A program made the position numbers and the translations under genes. A stretch of DNA of 64,000 bases from DASSSY01 sp035708205 (lineage in GTDB: Bacteria; Bacteroidota; Bacteroidia; Chitinophagales; Chitinophagaceae): contig DASSSY010000002.1 in the NCBI GenBank assembly GCA_035708205.1, positions 124,001 through 188,000 of the forward strand, read 5' to 3'. Numbering within the stretch: the stretch's first letter is position 1; every line of letters starts with the position of its first letter. The notes beneath the pieces are model-generated. The model was given only the letters and a program-made list of their open reading frames with translations, was not told where the DNA came from and did not search any database. This document shows positions 53,280 to 63,035 of this stretch, piece after piece.

Positions 53280-53818
53280 TCTTTGCTTTTAGTGTATTGA
53301 TGGCACCGGATAATACCGTTTGGATACTTGTTTACACAATGATTTTCCTCTTTCGGTTGATGGAGACACCACCGAAATATCTGGTGGTCGATCAGGGCGC
53401 CGATCACGGGAATCAGGAAGTCGTGATGTTATATAATTGTCTAGTGGTATAATTTGCTACCTCCTGGAAAAAATCGGGCTTAAAGATATGCCATGAAGGT
53501 GCCCGTTTTCAACTGTTTCTTTCCGTTACGAGGCATGCAAAAGCCGGTTCTTTAAGATGACCGCAAAAGGAAAGGTATCCGCCAGTTAGAGCAAAGCCTC
53601 CAGGAAACCGACAGGCGTTCCGTTAATGCTAACGAAAGATTAGGTGGCCAGGGTAGTGCCTGTACCCGTGGCGGTAGCTCCAGGCGACGGCATGAGCGGA
53701 TAATGCCCAATTTTTCCGCTGCTCTTTATTTGCTATCCGTAAGCTCCACAGATTTCAAAATTTATTTATATTCTTGCTTTGCGATATCACTATTCGGACA
53801 TTTGCACGTTATTAAATA

Positions 53819-53850
53819 TAGATTATAAATAAGTGAAATTTTATAATCTA
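53819..53850. repeat. Perfect 11-bp inverted repeat
   Basis: TAGATTATAAA and TTTATAATCTA flank a 10-nt spacer, at the left edge of the AT-rich core. Confidence 0.5.
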
Positions 53851-54090
53851 TTATTTTCGTACTGATTAAGTTTAAAAAGATTTACGGATGCCAGCCAACC
53901 GGGGCGGGAATGCTAACGTTCGGGCAAAAGCAATCTTCATATGGTCCGGGTCATTCGATAACAGATGAGATCGGTCAAATTTTCAGGCGAAATACTTCCG
54001 ATGCTACTCGTATATTTTAACTATATTAATTTAATAAAATGTATTTTACTAAATGTAATTTGAATATTATACTGAGTTTCCGAGCTTATT

Positions 54091-54119
54091 CCTATTCATT
54101 TTTATTTTAAAAGAATAGG
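54091..54119. repeat. Inverted repeat in the AT-rich core
   Basis: CCTATTC and GAATAGG flank a 15-nt AT-only spacer. Confidence 0.4.
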
Positions 54120-55201
54120 GTAGGAGTTTTTAATGCGGGCAAATCTTCAAGTTTATTATAATTTAAAATAATATTATTGGCTGTTTTATGGTCCATGTTC
54201 AAATAATATCTTTAAAATTTTATAGCTATGAAGCTTTAATGATACAAATATAGAATATTGTTTATGTGCTTTAGCCGTGTAGACACATAAATTAGTTAAG
54301 CATTTTAAATTTTGTTAGCGTAAAATGGTTTCGGTAGATTTTATAATTCATTAATAGTCAGTATTTAGAATTATTTTTTTGTAAAATAAGTGACAAGATG
54401 GCATGGTTTTATAATTTTTATTATTTTACTATAACAAACGTATGGTTATCAATATGTAATAGAAGTTAATAAAACAAAAATTAATATTATAGTTTTTTAC
54501 GGTTTAATATTACGATAAGAATGTTTTTTTATTTAATTCATAACCATATACAAGTCATAAAATGTAATGTTAAGCTGTTATCTTTTGTAAGATAAATTTA
54601 TAGTAATATATAAAAATAATTATTCCAATAATCAGATTTAATAAAATTATAATTAAATAAATAAACAATGTAAATTGAGTAACTCCGGGAGTAAAATTTT
54701 AGTGTTTTATGGCTTATTTGTATTTTATAATTTACTAATTATAAATAATGAATATTATTTTTCAGATATTTTCATTTTGCCGCTAAAATTTCATGTGCTC
54801 TTCTTATGGGTTCCTGAGAATTTTGGGGCTTACCGGTATGACTTTTTGTTTAGGCCATTTTTCGAAAGCGTTTTTGCAGTCAGGAAAATATATAAATTGG
54901 TATCATAATTTATAATCGATATATAATTGGAAGGAGCTTTTCATTTTTATCCCGAGGACTTTTTTATTTTTAAAAAAATCGGCATTAGGACAGGCGATAT
55001 GCTCAAAGTAAAAAACGCCGTAATGATAAGGATGAAATAATCGGGAAAATTTAAGCTTGTCTTTTTCAACCTACCACCAGGCTATTTGTCCGCCGCTATA
55101 ATATTTACTCGACCGGATATAACAGGGGAGTAGCGCATTTCCTGCTATATCCGCACGCCATTTTTGAAGCTGTCGCTTTATGTAATCTGGTTGAAGCTTC
55201 T

Positions 55202-55209
55202 TATTTTTG
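55202..55209 (+). promoter_or_regulatory. -7 promoter box 4 nt before the transglutaminase-like gene
   Basis: TATTTTTG matches TAnnTTTG exactly and ends 4 nt before the ATG at 55214, the same spacing as at 48926/48931. A leaderless mRNA is implied if the box is used. Confidence 0.5.
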
Positions 55210-55213
55210 ATAA

Positions 55214-57856
55214 ATGATAAGAAATAGGGGCTCATATTCCTGGAAAGCTACTTTGGCAAAAATCTTTTTTATGCTGTTGCCCACGTTGTTGCTTTGTTTC
55301 TTCCTGCTATGGAATGCCAATCAGTTCTATGTAGTTATTTTGAAAAACCAGGCTTCCCGGCAAACCGTGTTTTTGGGTTTGGGCATGCTTGGGGCCGCGC
55401 TGTTCTATCATTTCCGCTTCCGGTTTCTACCTACTGTTTTATTATTGATAGCCGGGCTTTATCTGGCCTATAAGAGCATCGATGCGGCATCGGTCGGCGA
55501 GTTTGATACATTTTTTATCTCCGTACAGTTCCTGGTTTTTGCCATTCTTTTCACGCTGGGCTGGTTTATTGGCTGGGGCTTTACGCAGTTACGATATTTT
55601 TCCGTATTGGTTTCGGCGGTCTTCCTCTTGCTTTGCGTGGTGTTGCTTTCCCGGCAAAATGAATTGTTCTTTGTTTTTAATAAGGCTGCCGGCCTGAAGG
55701 AGTATGCGTTGTTATTCGGCCCGGCGGTTTTGTATTGCATTTATATCATTTTTACGACGGAATTGATCTACCGCTACCGGAATTACGACGGCCCGGTGTG
55801 GCGGTCATTGTTTAAAAGGCTGGTGAGCTTTTTGGTACTGGCTGCGCTTTTGTTAAGTGGTGTTTTGTATTTCCAAAAGCAGGATATCAGGGAAACATTG
55901 GCTGAATTTGGCGGTGGCGGAAAAGAAGGGGATAACAGCATGCTGCAAAAGAATAAGGATAACACCTTTGACCTGAAGCAGTATTCTCAGCTGAGCGGCA
56001 GTTTGGGGCGGAGCAACCAGCTATTATTTGCGGCGCATATCGATCATTTTTTCCCTAAATCTGATGTGCCCAATCCGCTTTATATGACGGCTTTTTATTA
56101 TTCCCGTTTTGACACGGCCACACAGACCTTCGAGCGGGATTCCCTTCTGCCGCATAACGATTTGTTTGAGCCTAATCCTTCTTCGATCCCGTTATTTTCT
56201 ACCCGCACCGACTCCTCTGTTTTAAAGGACGCGTTAACTGAGAAATTACGCGGCACGGTCGATGTTGAGGTCTATAAAACCGCTTTGTCTCCGGCTTCTT
56301 TTGTGGCGCCGAGCCTGGCGTTCTTTGTGCAGCCCATAACCATTGAAAAGGATTTTAAGGACAAGTTTAAATCGGCTTACCGGGCTAAAAGTTATATTTC
56401 CGAGCTGAACAGCGCTTATTTTGTATATAATGCGCCGGATCCGGTCATCCGGCAATTCCAGGAGCAGCGGTTCCAGGTGTTGCGGCAGGTGAAAGGCTAT
56501 GCCGGTGTAGACCCGGAATTATTGCGGTATTATACCAGGATGCCCGTGGGCGAACAATTCAGGCGGATTCGGCATTTGGCCGACAGCATTGCCAAAGGCA
56601 GCATACTTCCCGTGGATAAGGTACTGGCCGTAAGGGATTTTTTCCTGGCTAAGGATGCCAACGGGAAGCCGGTTTTTTCCTATACCGATAATCCGGGTAT
56701 TCCGGATATTCCCAATGCTTCACGCTTAAAGTATTTTCTTTTTGAAAGCCATAAAGGCTATTGTGCTTATTATGCCGGCGCCACTTTGTTTTTGCTGCGC
56801 GCCATAGGGATTCCTTCCCGGATAACCGTCGGTTTTATGACCGTGGACAGGAGCTCGAATAACAAAGGCTGGTATTGGTTTTATGCCGACCAGGCGCATG
56901 CCTGGGTACAGGTTTATTTCCCGGGATATGGCTGGCTGGATTTTGATACTACCGTAGGCAATGATGATGCCCGCCAAAGTCCCCAGCCTGACGGAACGCC
57001 ACCTATGCAGCCCCCCAAGGCCTATCTGGCCGCTGATGGTGTTATTATCCGTGTGGATACGCTTCATAAAAAGGCATCGTTGTCATTTGAACATTTTGTT
57101 TTTCATGACAGGGAATACCATTTAAAGCAGCGCCGGGAAATGGTTATGGACCTGTCTGTTGCTTCAATTCAAAAAGATAGTGCCTACATCGCCCTTCGGA
57201 ATGTGCATGCCGGTGACAGCGCGACGGCTGTCTCTTATGCAGAAGCCTTTAAGGATTTTCCGCCTTCCGGCCGCCGCGACAACGCTTCGGCCATTGTTGA
57301 GCATTTTCCGTATCCGGCGCCTATTGATGAGCTGCACATTAAAAAGCAATATCAGGATGCTCAACAGGTAAAGGCGCCTCATGGGCAACCGGAAAGGGAG
57401 ACAGTTTGGTGGCGGCTGCTTACTGCCTTTGGTATGGCGATCCTTTTGATCTTGGCGATATTACTCTTCCTGCCGCGGCTGATATTCTGGTATTACAGGG
57501 CCCGTTACGCTTTTGCATCGTCTATTCAGGCGGAAGCGTACTGGGCATATCGTTGCTCAGGGTATTATGCGCATATGGTGTTCCAACCGAAAACGGAAAA
57601 AACCTATTGGCAATACGCCCGCCTGGTGGACCGGGAATTTGGTACGGGATTCTCAGGCTTTATGACCATTTATCTGAAAGCCAAATATAGCGGGCAGCAG
57701 CTCACGAAGCATGAAGAACGGGAATTGCGTTTGTTTCTTCCGGCGTTTTTAGGCAATATACGCAGGCGGATATCTATGAAGCGCCGTTTGATAGCCTTTG
57801 TAAGGCTGTCTAGATGCATCGGCTATTTCGGGATGCTGGACAGGAACGTAAAATAG
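55214..57856 (+). CDS. TgpA-like membrane protein with transglutaminase core
   Basis: This 880-aa protein has six or so membrane helices in the first 230 residues. A long extracytoplasmic region contains a transglutaminase-like domain at about 505-585. The Cys is in HKGYCAYYAGATLF (near 516), the His in YADQAHAWVQVYF (near 562) and the Asp in GWLDFDTT (near 578). A final helix at about 740-762 is followed by a cytoplasmic tail. The order matches the TgpA/DUF3488 family, whose members are poorly understood and often occur with MoxR and DUF58 genes, which are absent here. It stands alone beside the gene desert. Enzyme activity is plausible since the triad is intact. Confidence 0.82.
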   Translation: MIRNRGSYSWKATLAKIFFMLLPTLLLCFFLLWNANQFYVVILKNQASRQTVFLGLGMLGAALFYHFRFRFLPTVLLLIAGLYLAYKSIDAASVGEFDTFFISVQFLVFAILFTLGWFIGWGFTQLRYFSVLVSAVFLLLCVVLLSRQNELFFVFNKAAGLKEYALLFGPAVLYCIYIIFTTELIYRYRNYDGPVWRSLFKRLVSFLVLAALLLSGVLYFQKQDIRETLAEFGGGGKEGDNSMLQKNKDNTFDLKQYSQLSGSLGRSNQLLFAAHIDHFFPKSDVPNPLYMTAFYYSRFDTATQTFERDSLLPHNDLFEPNPSSIPLFSTRTDSSVLKDALTEKLRGTVDVEVYKTALSPASFVAPSLAFFVQPITIEKDFKDKFKSAYRAKSYISELNSAYFVYNAPDPVIRQFQEQRFQVLRQVKGYAGVDPELLRYYTRMPVGEQFRRIRHLADSIAKGSILPVDKVLAVRDFFLAKDANGKPVFSYTDNPGIPDIPNASRLKYFLFESHKGYCAYYAGATLFLLRAIGIPSRITVGFMTVDRSSNNKGWYWFYADQAHAWVQVYFPGYGWLDFDTTVGNDDARQSPQPDGTPPMQPPKAYLAADGVIIRVDTLHKKASLSFEHFVFHDREYHLKQRREMVMDLSVASIQKDSAYIALRNVHAGDSATAVSYAEAFKDFPPSGRRDNASAIVEHFPYPAPIDELHIKKQYQDAQQVKAPHGQPERETVWWRLLTAFGMAILLILAILLFLPRLIFWYYRARYAFASSIQAEAYWAYRCSGYYAHMVFQPKTEKTYWQYARLVDREFGTGFSGFMTIYLKAKYSGQQLTKHEERELRLFLPAFLGNIRRRISMKRRLIAFVRLSRCIGYFGMLDRNVK

Positions 57857-58155
57857 CCCCCGGTCTTTTATTGTTCTGCATCATGCCTTCTTAACCACCG
57901 GGTGAGTAAAGAAGAAAAGCAGTTCGCCTGCTAGTTCATATAAAGCTTATTGTGGAAAAAAACTGAATAACTTACATTATAATTAAATTATAATGTATTA
58001 ACATTAGGTAATTCAATGTTAACAGGTAATATTATGCTTTGCTGAATTAAATTATGACTATATTTCGCCAACCTTTTGATTGAAATCGCTGTCTTCTTTT
58101 AACTGTGGTGTTTTATTGAAATAATTTTATGGAATAACCTTTAAAATGGCAGGCT
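57857..58155. promoter_or_regulatory. Upstream region of the T9SS-B gene with two palindromes
   Basis: ACATTATAATT-A-AATTATAATGT (57974-57996) is a perfect 23-nt palindrome. Just 1 nt later TTAACATT (57998-58005) pairs with AATGTTAA (58015-58022). AGGTAAT occurs twice, inside and just after the second palindrome. TATGCTTTG near 58033 resembles a -7 box with one extra spacer base. The layout suggests operators for a dimeric repressor. Confidence 0.5.
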
Positions 58156-60453
58156 ATGGTAAAAGATCTTTTTTTCCGGATATTTTTGTTGATGAGTATG
58201 GGTTTGGGTGTTCAGGTATCGGCGCAGACGCTTCCTCCCGACCAGCCGGAACAGGATGCCTGTTCCGCCTTGCAGATTTGCGGAAATTTCTTTACGCCTT
58301 ACAGCTATCAGGGAGAGGGTATGGTCAGCGACCTGACGCAAACCCCGTGTGGTGTTCCGGGTGTTCCCGGAGGAGAAACGAATTCATCATGGTTTCTTTT
58401 AGAGGTGAACAATTCCGGCATTATTGTCTTTTCGATCGTGCCGGTGGACTCGCTTGACGACTATGATTTTGCGGTATTGGATATTACCAATGGCCATTGT
58501 GACAGCCTGCTGCAGTCTGAGGTAATAAGATGTAATTTTAATGCTAATCAAAACAATACTTATCCCGGTGGTATTGTTGGCCTGAATACCACTTCTACCA
58601 TTACACAGGTGGCAGGTGGTTCCCCTGCTTCGCCTTTTTTACAGGAAATCTCGGCTAATGCCGGGGACAGGTACCTTATTATGATCAATAACTGGGGGCA
58701 TGACGATTGTTACGGAAGTTGCCCCGGCTCAGGATTCCTTCTTGATTTTACAGGGACGACGGCTACCTTTAATCAACCGCCTCCTCCCAAGCTTTCTTCG
58801 GTATTGCCCCAATGTGATTATTCCCAGAGTATTACGCTTCAACTGTCTGATAACGTATTGTGTAGTTCGATCGCCACGGATGGCAGTGACTTTTATTTAA
58901 CCCCTTCGGGAACTATCTCAGGAGCAGAGGGTATTGCCTGTTCGGGTTCAGCCGGATATACCCAAAAGGTAAAGCTGACCTTCAGCAGTTCATTGCCTAA
59001 TGGCAATTATACAGTTCATGCGAAGACCGGCACGGATAATAATACGCTTTTAGGCCTTTGTGAAGCAGAGCTCACCTTACCGGATTCACTTATTTTTCAT
59101 GTCGGTAATGATCCGTTGCAAATGCTGAGTATTGATTCGCCGGCCTGCCAGACCTTAACGGTACATATTAATTCACCGGTGAAATGCGCCACTATCGCAG
59201 CTGACGGTAGCGATTTTAAAGTTTCGGGTCCTTCCGCTGTAGCGGTCGATGGCGCTGCCGGTGTTAGTTGTACGGCAACAGGTTATACGCAAGCCGTTGC
59301 CGTGCATTTGGCGCAGCCCATCGCCGTTGACGGTGTTTATAAATTATTGTCTGAGATCGGCACAGATGGTAATACAGTTGTAGATAGCTGCGGCAGGGTA
59401 GTACCGCAGGGAGCTTATCATAATTTTACCGTAAATTCATTTAACGGTCTTTTGGAAGCGGGTCCGGATACCAGCACATGTATGAGCGCGTTGAATTTAT
59501 ATGGAGTTAATCACGGTCTTGCTCCTGCGGGAGGTTTTCAATATACCTGGACGCCCTCCACAGGTATCTTATACCCGCATAATCCAAATACTTCCGTGGA
59601 TCTCAGTCCCGGTTATCATGCGTATATTTTATCGACAATTGATGGCAATGGCTGCTACCTGAGAGATTCGGCCATTATTAAAATGATTCCTTTTGTGGCA
59701 TCCGTCAATCCGGTAGAAGGTAATTTCTGTGAAGGGAAACCGATCGCTCTTAATGCCGCAGGCGGTGAAAGTTATCAATGGGCGGATAATCCGCAGATTA
59801 CGGGTACGCCGGATGATCTATCCTGTGCCGATTGTCCCGATCCGTTTGCTACTGTTCCGGTAGGGAATCATACTTTTTTTGTGAAAGTAACCAATGGGTC
59901 AGGTTGTACGGATACACTTTCCTCATTATTGCATGTTTTACCCAATCCCGTAGTGAGCGTAGAGCCGAAAGATACGATCATTAATTACGGAGATGGCGTT
60001 ACCCTGCATGCTACCGGGGCTTTAACTTATTATTGGTCACCTGAAAGCAGCTTGCTTGATCCGATGGTCCCGACGCCGTATGCTACCCCTAAAAACAATA
60101 CGGATTATATTGTTATCGGTGCCGATAAATACGGTTGCCTTGGCTCAGACACGGCTCATGTCCGCATTAATTTTCGTTCGCCGGTATTTATTCCCAATGC
60201 TTTCTCGCCCAATGGCGATGGCATAAATGATGTATTTAAGGTTGAACATCTGACCTTCCAGAAAATATTGGTTTTCCAGGTCTATGACCGCTGGGGCCAT
60301 TTGGTATTTCATACCAATAGCCCGACAGAAGGATGGGATGGCCGTTACCATGGCCATCCGATGCCACAGGATACCTATAACTACCTGATAAAGTTAGGAT
60401 ATCCCGATGATTACCAGGAAGTATTTAAAGGCACCGTAACCTTGCTGCGTTAA
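58156..60453 (+). CDS. Large secreted protein with T9SS type B (gliding-associated) C-terminal domain
   Basis: This 765-aa protein has a signal peptide ending VQVSAQ. An N-terminal domain of about 25-210 follows, then two similar Cys-containing beta domains (about 215-320 and 325-430), each with a LCSSIATDGSDF or KCATIAADGSDF core and a C...Y(T)Q pattern. Two PKD/Ig-like modules come next (about 445-530 and 600-670). The last ~85 residues are the type B sorting domain: FIPNAFSPNGDGINDVFKV, VYDRWGHLVFH and a final FKGTVTLLR. It should be exported by the type IX system. It may be an adhesin; no enzyme domain is seen. Confidence 0.88.
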   Translation: MVKDLFFRIFLLMSMGLGVQVSAQTLPPDQPEQDACSALQICGNFFTPYSYQGEGMVSDLTQTPCGVPGVPGGETNSSWFLLEVNNSGIIVFSIVPVDSLDDYDFAVLDITNGHCDSLLQSEVIRCNFNANQNNTYPGGIVGLNTTSTITQVAGGSPASPFLQEISANAGDRYLIMINNWGHDDCYGSCPGSGFLLDFTGTTATFNQPPPPKLSSVLPQCDYSQSITLQLSDNVLCSSIATDGSDFYLTPSGTISGAEGIACSGSAGYTQKVKLTFSSSLPNGNYTVHAKTGTDNNTLLGLCEAELTLPDSLIFHVGNDPLQMLSIDSPACQTLTVHINSPVKCATIAADGSDFKVSGPSAVAVDGAAGVSCTATGYTQAVAVHLAQPIAVDGVYKLLSEIGTDGNTVVDSCGRVVPQGAYHNFTVNSFNGLLEAGPDTSTCMSALNLYGVNHGLAPAGGFQYTWTPSTGILYPHNPNTSVDLSPGYHAYILSTIDGNGCYLRDSAIIKMIPFVASVNPVEGNFCEGKPIALNAAGGESYQWADNPQITGTPDDLSCADCPDPFATVPVGNHTFFVKVTNGSGCTDTLSSLLHVLPNPVVSVEPKDTIINYGDGVTLHATGALTYYWSPESSLLDPMVPTPYATPKNNTDYIVIGADKYGCLGSDTAHVRINFRSPVFIPNAFSPNGDGINDVFKVEHLTFQKILVFQVYDRWGHLVFHTNSPTEGWDGRYHGHPMPQDTYNYLIKLGYPDDYQEVFKGTVTLLR

Positions 60454-60499
60454 TGAATAAAATAAAAACAGGAACTTTGTGTTTTAAATGGATTAAACC

Positions 60500-61531
60500 A
60501 TGAAGTTTTCTGTAGGGGATGACGTGATTATCCTGGCTACCGGGGAAGAGGCGGAGGTTTTAAAGATCCTTCACCCCAGGATTCTTGAAGTGTCTTGCCG
60601 GGGAAATGTATTCCCGGTGTTTACCAAAGAGGTGAAGCTGCTGTCTGAAGCGGCGGAGATGCCGCATGATATTGTGGCGCAGTTCAAACAACAACAGAAA
60701 CCGGTAGTCCGGAAGCAGGATGTTCCTGCAGATGGAATTTTGGAAAACGGGTTTTATTTTTCTTTTCAGCCGGTTTATTCGCTGGAAGATGCGGAAAGCA
60801 TTCAGGAATTAAAGGTGACGTTCATCAATCAAACTTCTGTGTCGGTAATGATTCATTATCAATGCATCGTGAACGAAGCTGCCGTTTGCGAAGAGAGAGC
60901 CGTTGTAACACCCAAAACCGGAACGCTGTTCCTGCACACGCTTGCTTTTGAGACCATGAATGATTTGCCCCGGTTTTTCTATAGCCTAAAGCCTGTCGAA
61001 GAAGAAACTACCTGGATGGAGAATGCCGGATTTTATTTTTCAGACCAACTGAAGTTACGGCCTAAAAGACTTTTCGAATACTTGTCCGTGATGCGGCAAA
61101 AACGGAAAAATACTTTTGAAATACGGCTGGGTATGCCGCTCCTCCGGCCTTCTGAACAAAGAAAAAGAACAAATGTTTCACATGAAACATTTGAAAATAA
61201 AGATATTCAAAAAGGTGTTAAGCTGCAAAAGGCTAAACCCAAATCGCGTGCTACAAATGAAATTGATCTGCACACGGAAGCTTTAGGTATCGCTACCAGG
61301 AATTTGGATAATTTTGAGATATTATCCCGGCAGCTGCATGCTTTGCAGATGGCTATTGATGCAGCGATCGTCAGCGGACGAACATCTTTGGTCATTATTC
61401 ATGGAGTAGGAAATGGCCGGTTGAAGGAGGAAGTGCATTTGCTGCTGAAGGGGCATCCTGCCGTTACTTTTTTCCAGCACAGCTGGCGGCCAAGATATGG
61501 TAATGGGGCAACAGAGGCCTTTTTTAAATAG
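60500..61531 (+). CDS. DUF2027 and Smr domain protein
   Basis: This 343-aa protein combines an N-terminal KOW/DUF2027 region (VGDDVIILATGEEAEVLKI), a central beta-rich domain (about 80-215) and a C-terminal Smr domain. The Smr signatures are EIDLHTEAL and IHGVGNGRLKEEV, the ones of MutS2-like nucleases. Isolated Smr domains nick DNA or RNA, or act in ribosome rescue and collision handling; which applies here is unknown. This domain order is typical of Bacteroidota. A one-mismatch promoter box (GAACTTTG, 60472-60479) lies 20 nt upstream. Confidence 0.85.
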   Translation: MKFSVGDDVIILATGEEAEVLKILHPRILEVSCRGNVFPVFTKEVKLLSEAAEMPHDIVAQFKQQQKPVVRKQDVPADGILENGFYFSFQPVYSLEDAESIQELKVTFINQTSVSVMIHYQCIVNEAAVCEERAVVTPKTGTLFLHTLAFETMNDLPRFFYSLKPVEEETTWMENAGFYFSDQLKLRPKRLFEYLSVMRQKRKNTFEIRLGMPLLRPSEQRKRTNVSHETFENKDIQKGVKLQKAKPKSRATNEIDLHTEALGIATRNLDNFEILSRQLHALQMAIDAAIVSGRTSLVIIHGVGNGRLKEEVHLLLKGHPAVTFFQHSWRPRYGNGATEAFFK

Positions 61532-61710
61532 GAATATCGCATTTAAGCCATGAATGATGATTGATCTGAGATGCACGGGTTAGGGCGGACGCCAGGGGTG
61601 ATCAACGGGCTAAAGACCAGAAATTTTTCGGTTTTGACGGCGTGCCTTCCGGTTTGCATGAACGGGTTCCTTGTATTCGTTATGCCGTTTGGAGCAAATG
61701 GTATAACGAA

Positions 61711-62220
61711 TCATTTTTTGCGCTTATAAACCGGCACGGTTGAACAGGGCTCTCCATACATGAGGCTCTTCACAATAGGCTGTAGTCTCTGGCTCATGGC
61801 CAGGTAGGCCGCCGCCGATACAGGCTCGGCGCCGCAGCCTTTCAGTATGATTTTTTGATCAGCGTATTTGGAAATATCCAGTTGACGGATGGCCTCTAAA
61901 AGCAGGTTTTCTTTAAAGGCTCCGGGGTCGCCCGGGAAAACAGAGCCGGCAACAGGAGCCAGATGGCAGGCAACAAGCATGAACGCCCAGGCCGGGACAA
62001 TCGCATCGGCACTGCAAAAAACAGCGACATTTTTATCTTTATAGGCCTGCCAGTTGAATGCGGTAATAGCCTGACGGAAATCCTTTTCCTTTAAGATCAT
62101 TTCCCGGAATAAAAAGGGTTTCAGGTCAAACGCCTCTATGGACAGATCTTTAGGGAGTAATTGTTCCAGATCAAGGGTAATTAGCCCGCTTTGGGCGATC
62201 TTGTTGACAATCGGTTCCAT
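61711..62220 (-). CDS. DUF2480 family protein
   Basis: This 169-aa soluble protein is of a family almost confined to Bacteroidota. Matching features are the N-terminal NKIAQSGLITLDLEQLLP, the central AIVPAWAFMLVACHLAPVA and the KIILKGCGAEPVSAAAYLAM stretch with its conserved Cys. Function unknown. It has an exact promoter box at 62236-62243 and no operon partner. Confidence 0.85.
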   Translation of the reverse strand: MEPIVNKIAQSGLITLDLEQLLPKDLSIEAFDLKPFLFREMILKEKDFRQAITAFNWQAYKDKNVAVFCSADAIVPAWAFMLVACHLAPVAGSVFPGDPGAFKENLLLEAIRQLDISKYADQKIILKGCGAEPVSAAAYLAMSQRLQPIVKSLMYGEPCSTVPVYKRKK

Positions 62221-62235
62221 AATCGTTCAATAAGA

Positions 62236-62243
62236 CAAAGATA
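62236..62243 (-). promoter_or_regulatory. -7 promoter box for the DUF2480 gene
   Basis: The minus strand reads TATCTTTG, an exact match, 15 nt before the ATG. Confidence 0.6.
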
Positions 62244-62285
62244 GTCAAACTTTAGAAGAAATATCCTGGTTTTCAGCATTGAGGC

Positions 62286-63008
62286 CTAATAAACAGCGAC
62301 ATACCCGGTCGCGAATTCTTCCTTATTTTTCAATAATTTGAATTTGAACACCCCCGGCTTTTGAAAATTACGCCGGTCCAGAATAACAGCCGTATCGTTT
62401 ATCCGGGGAATAAACAAGGCTTCTTTTCCTTGTTCATCGTAAAAATAAAGGGAATAATCATTTTCAGAAGCATCTGCCAGGTCAATATCGATATTACCGG
62501 TAAACGGATTCGTAAAGACGTATTTCGACTTGGGGTAAACGGCGTTTGTATTGATATTATTAACTGCCTGCTCCGGCGATCCTGCGGGAGGCATTTTATC
62601 GATCAGCTTTTGAAGAGAGTCTCCCGGAGGCAGAGGTTTCCTGTTAGCCACGTCTGCGCTGTCCAGGTGCAGTTTGACCACATTGCTTTTCCAGTCTGTT
62701 CCCGATGTAAAAAGCACGACTACGCGATACCAGTTGTCGCCCAGCATTGGCCGGGTGTCAATATAGCTTTGGGCGGTTTCACTTATGTTTTTAAGAACGC
62801 CAATTGTTTGATAGTTAAAGGTGCTGTCAGCCGATCGCTCAATGCTGACGGAACTGACACCGCTTTTATAGGGATTTATCCAGCTGAGCACGTTAATGCC
62901 ATCTTTGGTGAGAGCGCCTACTTCGGGCAATTGTGGTTGTGCCATTGATATTCCCGGCAACAAAACAGTTAAGCATAAGGCGCTTAAAAGGACTCTGGAA
63001 AAGCTCAT
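62286..63008 (-). CDS. Exported protein with fibronectin-III-like domain, unknown function
   Basis: This 240-aa protein has a signal peptide ending GISMAQ. A fibronectin-III-like beta sandwich (VLSWINPYKSGVSSVSIER, RPMLGDNWYRVVVLF; about 30-115) is followed by a C-terminal part with strand-rich sequence (FTNPFTGNIDIDLADASEND). The frame is open to 63062, but the promoter box at 63036-63043 and the signal peptide put the start at 63008. No enzymatic signature. I do not recognise the family. Confidence 0.7.
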   Translation of the reverse strand: MSFSRVLLSALCLTVLLPGISMAQPQLPEVGALTKDGINVLSWINPYKSGVSSVSIERSADSTFNYQTIGVLKNISETAQSYIDTRPMLGDNWYRVVVLFTSGTDWKSNVVKLHLDSADVANRKPLPPGDSLQKLIDKMPPAGSPEQAVNNINTNAVYPKSKYVFTNPFTGNIDIDLADASENDYSLYFYDEQGKEALFIPRINDTAVILDRRNFQKPGVFKFKLLKNKEEFATGYVAVY

Positions 63009-63035
63009 CGAAATTTTTTTATCAAAATTAATGGT

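Larger units (their letters stand above)
53230..55213. other. Gene desert with an extremely AT-rich core
   Basis: Nearly 2 kb with no convincing gene. After the terminator at 53255-53279, about 53290-53760 has near-average composition and broken reading frames, possibly a decayed gene. From about 53760 to 54960 the sequence is very AT-rich: row 54001-54060 has 9 G/C in 60 and row 54541-54600 has 13 in 60. A GC-richer pocket lies at 53885-54010. Hairpins occur at 53819-53850 and 54091-54119. No IS ends, integrase, RNA gene or DnaA-box cluster was seen. Confidence 0.6.

Noticed and set aside
54675..54908. 77-aa open frame in the AT-rich core
   Set aside because: TTG start, composition that follows the local base bias, and no recognisable domain.
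53760..54960. AT-rich region as a replication origin
   Set aside because: No cluster of DnaA boxes, and no dnaA or other origin-linked genes nearby.
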